7,818 bases of DNA from contig CAKQIY010000064.1 in the NCBI GenBank assembly GCA_934247115.1, forward strand, positions 1-7,818, written 5' to 3'. How positions within the stretch are numbered: the first letter of the stretch is position 1; every line of letters begins with the position of its first letter. Below are positions 1 to 5,380 of this stretch, in pieces. Under the pieces are notes generated by a model, which saw only the letters and a list, made by a program, of their open reading frames with translations, did no database searches and had not been told where the DNA came from. The translations under genes were made by a program, and so were the position numbers. The DNA is from an uncultured Coprococcus sp. GTDB lineage: Bacteria; Bacillota; Clostridia; Lachnospirales; Lachnospiraceae.

Positions 1-57
1 TATGATCTTGCTTCGGTCGTAAGTAACCGCACGACCGTCTCTCTTGATAACTTGCAT
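1..57 (-). CDS. nrdD: Anaerobic ribonucleoside-triphosphate reductase, N-terminal fragment (ATP-cone start)
   Basis: Only the first 19 codons lie in the window; the gene continues beyond the left edge. Reading from the ATG at 57-55, the peptide is MQVIKRDGRAVTYDRSKII, the typical opening of an ATP-cone domain (V-I-K-R-D-G followed by a hydrophobic strand and a [FY]D-x-x-K-I turn). This opening is found at the N-terminus of class III ribonucleotide reductase NrdD, which makes deoxyribonucleotides without oxygen using a glycyl radical; the cone binds ATP/dATP for activity control. A Shine-Dalgarno GGGAG (70-66) lies 8 nt before the ATG. The other ATG at 64-62 is too close to this site and out of frame with the cone. 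Two NrdR boxes over the promoter support an RNR identity. Other ATP-cone proteins (class I or II reductases) cannot be excluded from 19 residues; NrdR itself is unlikely because it begins with a zinc ribbon. Confidence 0.8.
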   Translation of the reverse strand, partial: MQVIKRDGRAVTYDRSKII

Positions 58-100
58 TTCCCATTCTCCCTGTGTGTTGTGAATGGCGTTAAAAGCACGC

Positions 101-116
101 CCCCTAAATATTGTAT
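101..116. promoter_or_regulatory. NrdR box 1 (proximal), overlapping the nrdD -10
   Basis: On the minus strand the 16-mer reads ATACAATATTTAGGGG. Its core CAATATTTAG fits the core of the NrdR-box consensus (acaCwATATwTwGtgt); the left flank agrees partly and the right flank poorly. It covers the -10 hexamer of the nrdD promoter, where binding of the NrdR repressor would block RNA polymerase. The identification rests on the core match, the 32-bp distance to the second box and the reductase gene downstream. Confidence 0.72.
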
Positions 117-138
117 AGATACATGCAGAAAACATCAA
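110..138 (-). promoter_or_regulatory. nrdD promoter
   Basis: Minus-strand -35 TTGATG (138-133) and -10 TACAAT (115-110) are separated by exactly 17 bp. The -35 matches the sigma-A consensus at four of six positions and the -10 at five of six. Transcription would start near 103, leaving a leader of about 45 nt before the ATG at 57. In DNA form a 5-bp hairpin, GGCGT (85-89) with ACGCC (97-101), lies at the start of that leader. Each promoter hexamer sits inside one NrdR-like box, which points to direct repression. Confidence 0.7.
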
Positions 139-148
139 TATATAGTAT
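133..148. promoter_or_regulatory. NrdR box 2 (distal), overlapping the nrdD -35
   Basis: On the minus strand the 16-mer reads ATACTATATATTGATG, with a perfect core CTATATATTG for the NrdR-box consensus. It starts exactly 32 bp from box 1, about three helical turns, so both boxes face the same side of the helix. This is the usual arrangement for NrdR, which binds paired sites cooperatively. It overlaps the -35 hexamer of the nrdD promoter. Confidence 0.78.
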
Positions 149-382
149 GCCGGTTGAAAAAGCCGCAAAAAAATTAGCGACAAATAAGGTGCCTCGTCGC
201 AAATCTCACACTGATGTCTCAACATGGTCGATTATATCATTCCCAATTTTGTTTGTCTACAGGTTATTTGCAAAAAGTACAAAATATAGAAAAATAATAA
301 ATATGTAGACACAACATATTGTAGTTTTACCTTGGATTAATGTGGGATGTGAAAAAATGCTCACAAAATCATACTCAAATAT

Positions 383-393
383 GGACAGTGTCC
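383..393. repeat. Short inverted repeat followed by a T run
   Basis: GGACA-G-TGTCC is a perfect 5-bp inverted repeat around a single base, followed by GGGAGTC and five T residues (401-405). A weaker outer pairing, ACTC (373-376) with GAGT (396-399), could extend it, but with a large internal loop. As a terminator it would be poor, since only about 4 bp can close over a 3-nt loop. It could equally be a protein-binding palindrome. Function unknown. Confidence 0.35.
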
Positions 394-467
394 GGGAGTC
401 TTTTTGCTTATATACAATTGTGAGAAATGTATGAATTATGGCAAACTGCTTTATTTTTATAAAAAAA

Positions 468-473
468 TATGAT
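468..473 (+). promoter_or_regulatory. Possible -10 element of the lipoprotein operon promoter
   Basis: TATGAT matches the -10 consensus at five of six positions and would place the start of transcription near 480, about 65 nt before the ATG at 547. No good -35 hexamer lies 16-18 bp upstream, where only CTGCTT or ACTGCT is found. The call is therefore weak, and the real promoter could lie further upstream in this AT-rich stretch. Confidence 0.25.
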
Positions 474-546
474 ATAAGTTAATTCGTTGAAGATTATCGT
501 GAGAAGAATGATTTTCTGCAAATAAAATCGTAAAAGAGGTATAGTT

Positions 547-1746
547 ATGAGAAGATTTAAGAAGGGCTGCGCAGTTGTGCTTGCGCTGGCACTGTCAATG
601 TCACTGATGACGGGGTGTGGAGATAACAAGAAGAGTGATATCAAAAATACGACACATGCTACATCATCGGATGCTGAGGCCGGGGAGGACATTGATGATT
701 ATGTAGACAGATATGCACAGAATGTGGAGCTTGGAAATTATAAGGGAATAGAGTATGAGAAGACCAGTGTAGAGGTAACTGACGACGAGGTACAGTCCAA
801 GGTGGATGCATTCGTTGATGGTCTTGCTACATATGATAAAGATACAACAAGCGAGGCAAAGAATGGAGATACAGTCAATATTGACTTTGTCGGCACTGTG
901 GACGGAGAGGAGTTCGATGGAGGCAATACCAATGGCTCAGGATATGATCTGGTGCTTGGATCCGGTTCATTCATCGATGGATTTGAGGATCAGATAGTTG
1001 GACATAAGGCTGGGGATACATTTGTTGTAAAGGTAACTTTCCCTGAGAATTATGGCAGTGATAATCTTAACGGCAAGGATGCTGAGTTCAAGACAACTCT
1101 CAATTACATCAAGATCGACAAGCCTGCAACATACAATGATGAGCTTGTTGCCAACAACACAGACTATAAGACAACAAAGGACTATGAGGAGTCTGTCAGA
1201 AACGATCTTAAGGATAGCAAGGAGGCAACGGCACTTGCTGCAGCACAGAATGATGTCATGGTGAATGTCATCAACAACTGTACTATCAACAATCTTTCAA
1301 AAGAAGATGTTCAGGCCAATGCTGACAAGATAATTTCATCACTGAAGAGCCAGGCTGAGAATTATGGTGTGGATTATGCAACATATATCTACTATTATTA
1401 TGGATATGACGATGAGGATTCATTTGCTGATTATGTATATCAGGTATGTGAGGAGTCCGAGAAGGAGAAGATGGTTGTATGTGCAGTTGCAAAGGCTGAG
1501 GGTATAACAGTTACAGACGATGAGACTGACACATATATTGCCAATTATGCCAAGAAAAACAACGTTGATGAGGACAGTATAAGAAGCAATCTCACAGATG
1601 TGGAGATCAAGTACAATGCACTGGCAGAGAAGGTCATGAACTTTATGATGGACAACGCCAAGGCTGTAGAGGCTGACACTGCAACAGAAAGTACTACAGC
1701 AGAAGAGACAACAGCAGAAGAGACAGCAGAGTCTTCTGAGAATTAA
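547..1746 (+). CDS. Extracytoplasmic trigger-factor-like lipoprotein with active-looking FKBP-type PPIase domain
   Basis: A 399-aa lipoprotein predicted to catalyse prolyl cis-trans isomerisation and assist folding outside the membrane. Residues 1-24 form a lipoprotein signal (basic start, hydrophobic core, LMTGC with the lipidated Cys24), followed by a Ser/Asp/Glu-rich linker. Residues about 64-104 resemble the trigger-factor linker, and 105-190 are a trigger-factor-type FKBP domain. The pocket is kept: Phe114, Phe123-Asp124, Phe142-Ile143 and Phe146, with the G-H-K-A-G-D turn at 152-157. Residues about 193-375 match the helical C-terminal chaperone domain, including AENYG (270-274) and a Tyr-rich stretch at 277-287. 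The tail from 376 is Thr/Glu-rich. The ribosome-binding domain with its GFRxGxxP-type signature is absent, so this is not the cytosolic trigger factor. The ribosome site AAGAGG (534-539) sits 7 nt before ATG. The next gene starts just after the stop. A 'trigger factor' label from automatic annotation would be misleading. Confidence 0.88.
   Translation: MRRFKKGCAVVLALALSMSLMTGCGDNKKSDIKNTTHATSSDAEAGEDIDDYVDRYAQNVELGNYKGIEYEKTSVEVTDDEVQSKVDAFVDGLATYDKDTTSEAKNGDTVNIDFVGTVDGEEFDGGNTNGSGYDLVLGSGSFIDGFEDQIVGHKAGDTFVVKVTFPENYGSDNLNGKDAEFKTTLNYIKIDKPATYNDELVANNTDYKTTKDYEESVRNDLKDSKEATALAAAQNDVMVNVINNCTINNLSKEDVQANADKIISSLKSQAENYGVDYATYIYYYYGYDDEDSFADYVYQVCEESEKEKMVVCAVAKAEGITVTDDETDTYIANYAKKNNVDEDSIRSNLTDVEIKYNALAEKVMNFMMDNAKAVEADTATESTTAEETTAEETAESSEN
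1693..1722 (+). repeat. Two-copy 15-bp tandem repeat in the lipoprotein tail
   Basis: Two consecutive 15-bp units (1693-1707 and 1708-1722) differ at one base and encode TTAEE twice; a partial third copy follows to about 1731. It lies in the low-complexity Thr/Glu tail, so copy number may vary between strains without disturbing folded domains. Confidence 0.6.
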
Positions 1747-1751
1747 AGGGG
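1747..1751 (+). promoter_or_regulatory. Ribosome binding site bearing on the start of the second lipoprotein gene
   Basis: AGGGG directly follows the TAA of the first lipoprotein gene. It is only 1 nt from the ATG at 1753, too close for normal initiation, and 13 nt from the in-frame ATG at 1765, rather long but usable. This spacing, and the signal peptide that begins MRAKK at 1765, favour the downstream start. Confidence 0.5.
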
Positions 1752-1752
1752 T

Positions 1753-2898
1753 ATGAATACAGATATGAGAGCAAAGAAGATATTAGCAGGAAGCATGATA
1801 GCGGTTATGTGTATGGGACTTATGACGGGTTGCAGCAGCAACACAAGTCAGTTCAAAAAGTATTCAAAGTGCGCTACAGTTGACAAATCGGCATACACAG
1901 ATATAGAGTATGTGCCTGAGTCAAGAGAGATAACAGATGATGATGTACAGAATTCTATAGACCAGTTCTGTAACAGTAATTCAGATACAACACAGGATAA
2001 GACCAGTGAGGTTGCAGATGGAGACAAGATCAATGTTGATTATGTTGAGACTGTGTCTGGAACAGAGAAGGACAGCAAGACAGATTATACCCTCACCATG
2101 GGCAATGATACCCTCGGCGATGGCAGTGATGATCAGCTGATAGGAAGTAAGCCTGGCGATACGAAGAATATCACAGTCACATATCCTGATGACTATTCAG
2201 ATACAACAGTTGCAGGTCTTACCGTGGATTATAAGGTGACCATCAATTATATATCAGTGACAACAATTCCAGAATATACAGATGCACTTGTAAAGAAGGC
2301 TTCAGGTGGAGACTATACAACGACTGATGCATACACAGAGCATCTCAGAGAGGAACTGCAGAAGGACAAGAATGACTCAGCGGACGAGGCAGACAGAGCC
2401 GCAGTTCTGAAGGCTGTAGAGGGAAAGGTTACATTTGACAAGTATCCTGAGGAGGAGGTCAAGTCATATGTACAGACGATAGTTTCCAATGCAAAGACAC
2501 AGGCTGAGAATTACGGAATAGACTTCCAGACATACATGACTTATTTCTATGGATACAAGGATACAGAGTCATTCCTTGAGTATCTGCACACCACAGTTGA
2601 GGGTGTTATGCAGGAGAAGATAGTTGTGTCATGCATAGCACTCGACAATGATCTCGTTGCTGACAGCGATGATATCGCAGCATATAGAAAGAAGGCAATG
2701 GAGAAGAACGATCTGGAGAGTGATTCAGATGTGGATAAGTATTATTCAGAGGATGATCTGATGTTCTACGCAACAGAGGAGAATGTTCTTGATTTCCTCA
2801 TGAAGAGAGCTGTAGAGACCACAGCAACATCGACAGATGCCGATGGAGAGACAACGACAGACGAAAGTACGTCAGAGTCTGACACAACAGCAGAATAG
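1753..2898 (+). CDS. Trigger-factor-like lipoprotein with degenerate PPIase pocket
   Basis: A 381-aa paralogue of the preceding lipoprotein (377 aa if translation starts at 1765, which the ribosome site favours). The signal peptide ends in LMTGC, with lipid-carrying Cys27 (numbered from 1753). Residues about 91-168 align with the FKBP domain of the neighbour (VDYVET, G-S-K-P-G-D-T at 131-137), and 173-355 with its C-terminal chaperone domain, including AENYG (251-255) and YFYGY (264-268). Key pocket positions are changed: the Phe123 equivalent is Lys105, Phe142-Ile143 become Leu121-Gly122, and Phe146 becomes Ser125. The loop between the first pocket strands is also about four residues shorter. 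Isomerase activity is therefore doubtful, while the chaperone part looks intact. The tail from 355 is Thr/Ser/Asp/Glu-rich, as in the neighbour. Only 6 nt separate the two genes, so they are surely cotranscribed. A terminator follows. It may act as a holdase or as a partner of the first protein. Confidence 0.83.
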   Translation: MNTDMRAKKILAGSMIAVMCMGLMTGCSSNTSQFKKYSKCATVDKSAYTDIEYVPESREITDDDVQNSIDQFCNSNSDTTQDKTSEVADGDKINVDYVETVSGTEKDSKTDYTLTMGNDTLGDGSDDQLIGSKPGDTKNITVTYPDDYSDTTVAGLTVDYKVTINYISVTTIPEYTDALVKKASGGDYTTTDAYTEHLREELQKDKNDSADEADRAAVLKAVEGKVTFDKYPEEEVKSYVQTIVSNAKTQAENYGIDFQTYMTYFYGYKDTESFLEYLHTTVEGVMQEKIVVSCIALDNDLVADSDDIAAYRKKAMEKNDLESDSDVDKYYSEDDLMFYATEENVLDFLMKRAVETTATSTDADGETTTDESTSESDTTAE

Positions 2899-2945
2899 TA
2901 CGGCAGGATGACATACCAATAGAATAATTCGTGGATAACCAATGC

Positions 2946-2983
2946 AAGACGGTGGAGACAGAAGATGTTTCCGCCGTCTTTTT
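2946..2983 (+). terminator. Intrinsic terminator of the lipoprotein operon
   Basis: AAGACGGTGGA (2946-2956) pairs with TCCGCCGTCTT (2970-2980), giving an 11-bp stem with one G-T wobble. The loop is about 13 nt, and five T residues run from 2979 to 2983. It lies about 50 nt after the stop of the second lipoprotein gene and before the next promoter, so it separates the two operons. Confidence 0.88.
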
Positions 2984-3036
2984 GCATACAAGAGATTGTG
3001 GATTATGTCCAAAAATATATTTGTAGTTTAACCATG

Positions 3037-3065
3037 TTGACTAGTGAGGAATATGTTTATAAAAT
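3037..3065 (+). promoter_or_regulatory. Promoter of the Fn3-protein operon
   Basis: TTGACT (3037-3042) and TAAAAT (3060-3065) are separated by 17 bp, and each matches the sigma-A consensus at five of six positions. Transcription would start near 3072, giving a leader of about 75 nt. The 13-bp element ending at 3033 lies just upstream of the -35 and has a near copy at 319-331. Confidence 0.7.
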
Positions 3066-3093
3066 AAAGAAGAATTAATTTTTTAACATAGGG

Positions 3094-3118
3094 ATTGACG
3101 TGTTGATATGTTGACACG
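3094..3118 (+). repeat. Leader repeats: three TTGA octamers and a small palindrome
   Basis: ATTGACGT, GTTGATAT and GTTGACAC follow one another with an exact 8-bp period (3094-3117). The same stretch holds an inverted repeat, CGTGT (3099-3103) with ACACG (3114-3118). It lies in the predicted untranslated leader of the Fn3 operon, upstream of the ribosome site, so it could be an operator or an RNA hairpin. No known regulator is recognised. Confidence 0.4.
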
Positions 3119-3134
3119 CCATACCGGGAAAGAG

Positions 3135-3141
3135 AAAGGGG
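3135..3141 (+). promoter_or_regulatory. Ribosome binding site fixing the start of the first Fn3 gene
   Basis: AAAGGGG ends 5 nt before the ATG at 3147. An in-frame upstream start at 3108 exists, but it lacks a ribosome site, would put 13 polar residues before the signal peptide and would overlap the leader repeats. The start at 3147 is therefore chosen; the sister gene has the same AAAAGGGG site and signal-peptide layout. Confidence 0.8.
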
Positions 3142-3146
3142 AATTT

Positions 3147-5363
3147 ATGAGAAAAGGAATTGCAGGCAGATGTCTGTGTGTTGCTCTTGCCTCTGCGATG
3201 GTATTCGGTGATGCGGGAATAGCATTGGCGGCTGAGAGTGGCTCGGCAGACAGCAGGGAGGCGGTCAGTGTAGTGGCTGCTGATAACACCGGTGAAACGG
3301 TGAAAGATCCGCATATAAGCTATATGAATGTGGACGAGCAGTACGGATCACGTATAAGCATAAGCGCAGGGGTTTATGCATACAAGGCAATGCTTTATGT
3401 CAATGGCAAGAAGCTGGATGAGGTGTCATATGGTTATGATGACGCATACCTTTATGTTGGCAAGGATATAGATGCCCTGCCGGGATCCACATATTCAGTG
3501 GAGATCAGAATGGTTAATTCTGAGAACAAGGTAGTCAAATCTCTAAAGAAGCTGGTAACGTCCTCAGTTGGTTTTGGCGAAAATCAGTATTCACCAAAGC
3601 TTGCAGCCAGAGTCATCAGTGAAACTGTCACCGAGAATGGCATTAAGAAGCCTAGCAGTATCCGCCTGACAGCGAATATCAACAATACAAAGAGTTACAG
3701 GTACAATTATGAGGTGTACAGATCTACAAAGTCGGATAGTGGATACAAGTGCATCTACAGGGGTGATTCGTCAGAGAGCTGGAGCCTGCAGTATGAGGAT
3801 AACACGGCAAAGGCGGGAACAACCTATTACTACAGGATAAAGCTCCTCAGCGGTACAGATACATATATCACGTCAGAAAAGGTCCTGGCAGTGAGTCCGA
3901 CGGTATCTATCCGTTACGGAACACCTGAGTGCAGCTTATCAGCATATGTATATGGAAGGAATAAAGGTTCAGCTGGAGTTGTGAACCTGAGTATGTGGTC
4001 AGACCTGGCAAACAGATATGACATATATCGTTCCACAAGTGAGACTAAGGGCTACAGGAAGATTGCCACGGTAAGTGCGAGCAATTACAGTGATGCCAAG
4101 GTGAAAAAGGGAACTGTATATTATTACAAAGTAGTTCCAAAGTATTATGATTCCAGAACAGGCAAGACGATTACAGGCAAGACAACAGAGGCAGTTGCAG
4201 TGAAGTATCTTATGGATGGTACAGCCCCTACCCTCACACAGGTTGGAACAAACTCCATGAAGTGTGAGTGGTATGCAGATAATAGTGCGGATGTGTCGTA
4301 CGAAATATGGTGCAGGAGATCCGACGTGACAGGTGATGCCTATGTAAGGAAGGCTGTCACAAAGAAAAACTCATGTGTCATCAAGGGCCTTGCTGCAAAT
4401 GGCGAATATGAGGTGAAGATCCGCACAGTAAAGAAGGCTGGCAACACAGTAAAGTATGCGACAAGCGGATCGGCAAGACGTATTATGGGATACACTAGCA
4501 GTGTACAGGATTTTGGCTATAGTACTGTAAAGTCAACTGCAGATTCCAAGACAGTCTCAGTATATTACAAGCTGACCTGGTACAGGGACTGGAATGCATC
4601 GGGATACAAGATAACAGCATATAACAATTACACGAAAAAGAGAGAGACCATCAAGAAAATAACATCCGGAAAGACGACATCTTATACATTTAAGAATACC
4701 GGAACAGTTGGGAAGGCGGTTAAGTATTCCCAGGTATATGTATTGCCATACAAAGGAAAGCAGGTAGGTACAGCAGAATTTGAGGGATATGATCTCGACA
4801 GGCTTCCAAGCCCTGCGAAGGTTACGGTAACCAGAAAATCCGGTACAGCAGTCAAGATAGCATGGACAGCGGTAAAGGGCGCTGCTTCTTACACCGTGGT
4901 CAGAACCACAGCTCTTGGAGTAACACAGACTATAGCAACAGTGAAGGGAACTTCATATATAGACACTCATGTGACAAATGGTCTTGGATATACATACAGC
5001 GTGTATTCGGCGACATCAAAGACAGAATTCGCCAGCGGATATAATTCAGGATATGTTACATATGTCCACAAGCTCTCAACACCTCAGGTAACAGCAGCCA
5101 CAAACTCTGCAAAGGGAGCCTCAACAGTAAAGTGGGCGAAGGTTCCAAATGCGAAGTCATATCAGGTGTATCGTTCAGATAAGCTGAATGGCAATTATGC
5201 GAAGGTTGGCTCGGCATCGAAGGATGTTCTGCAGTATACAGACAGGAGTGTGAAAAAGGGAAAGACGTACTATTATAAAGTTGTTGCTTACGCAGTAAAT
5301 GATTGCGGACAGATAGTTAAGTCGGCGACATCCAAGGCGAAGAGCGTCAAGATAAACAAGTAG
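3147..5363 (+). CDS. Secreted multi-module Fn3-like repeat protein, copy 1
   Basis: A 738-aa secreted protein of unknown function built from beta-sandwich modules. Residues 1-28 or 29 are a Sec signal peptide (MRKG start, hydrophobic core, cut near ALA-AES). An N-terminal Ig/Fn3-like module (about 56-137) is followed by about six fibronectin III-like modules: 150-250, 253-355, 358-447, 450-548, 553-640 and 643-738. The best modules show the usual signature of a [VI]YRS strand, a GY[KR]K[IV] turn, a Y-x-D loop and a KG-x-x-YYYKV strand (YYY at 227-229, 325-327, 708-710). The protein is rich in Tyr, Lys, Ser and Thr. No catalytic domain, LPxTG motif, SLH or choline/peptidoglycan-binding repeat and no C-terminal membrane anchor can be seen, so it is probably released or held non-covalently. 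Roles in adhesion, matrix or glycan binding are possible but unproven. The stop lies 17 nt before the sister gene. Fn3 assignment is from motif pattern; module borders are approximate. Confidence 0.85.
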   Translation: MRKGIAGRCLCVALASAMVFGDAGIALAAESGSADSREAVSVVAADNTGETVKDPHISYMNVDEQYGSRISISAGVYAYKAMLYVNGKKLDEVSYGYDDAYLYVGKDIDALPGSTYSVEIRMVNSENKVVKSLKKLVTSSVGFGENQYSPKLAARVISETVTENGIKKPSSIRLTANINNTKSYRYNYEVYRSTKSDSGYKCIYRGDSSESWSLQYEDNTAKAGTTYYYRIKLLSGTDTYITSEKVLAVSPTVSIRYGTPECSLSAYVYGRNKGSAGVVNLSMWSDLANRYDIYRSTSETKGYRKIATVSASNYSDAKVKKGTVYYYKVVPKYYDSRTGKTITGKTTEAVAVKYLMDGTAPTLTQVGTNSMKCEWYADNSADVSYEIWCRRSDVTGDAYVRKAVTKKNSCVIKGLAANGEYEVKIRTVKKAGNTVKYATSGSARRIMGYTSSVQDFGYSTVKSTADSKTVSVYYKLTWYRDWNASGYKITAYNNYTKKRETIKKITSGKTTSYTFKNTGTVGKAVKYSQVYVLPYKGKQVGTAEFEGYDLDRLPSPAKVTVTRKSGTAVKIAWTAVKGAASYTVVRTTALGVTQTIATVKGTSYIDTHVTNGLGYTYSVYSATSKTEFASGYNSGYVTYVHKLSTPQVTAATNSAKGASTVKWAKVPNAKSYQVYRSDKLNGNYAKVGSASKDVLQYTDRSVKKGKTYYYKVVAYAVNDCGQIVKSATSKAKSVKINK

Positions 5364-5380
5364 AAGAAAAGGGGTAGAGT

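Larger units (their letters stand above)
149..546. other. AT-rich divergent intergenic region
   Basis: This roughly 400-bp stretch separates the minus-strand reductase gene from the plus-strand lipoprotein operon. No convincing gene is visible: open frames here lack ribosome binding sites or overlap the nrdD operators. It holds a perfect short inverted repeat at 383-393, a small TGTGA/TCACA pair (348-352, 361-365), a 13-bp sequence at 319-331 nearly repeated before the second operon, and a tentative -10 element near 468. Nothing else is recognisable. Confidence 0.6.

Noticed and set aside
111..308. Small plus-strand open frame of 65 codons near the left end
   Set aside because: It begins with TTG without a ribosome site, overlaps the nrdD operators and promoter, and its peptide resembles no family.
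383..405. Intrinsic terminator for a small RNA in the 149-400 region
   Set aside because: The palindrome closes over too few bases, the outer pairing has a large internal loop, and no clear promoter for such an RNA was found. It is recorded only as an inverted repeat.
408..692. Minus-strand open frame of 94 codons overlapping the start of the first lipoprotein gene
   Set aside because: It is the complement of the signal peptide region and AT-rich upstream DNA, and no good minus-strand ribosome site was noted. It is taken as a shadow of the real gene.
3108..3146. Thirteen-codon N-terminal extension of the first Fn3 protein
   Set aside because: There is no ribosome site before 3108, the extension is polar and would precede a clean signal peptide, and AAAGGGG is well placed for the ATG at 3147.
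3147..3230. Lipoprotein signal in the Fn3 proteins because of Cys near the N-terminus
   Set aside because: The Cys residues sit at the start of the hydrophobic core (LC-VALAS), not after a lipobox, and an A-x-A cleavage site follows. They are ordinary Sec signals.
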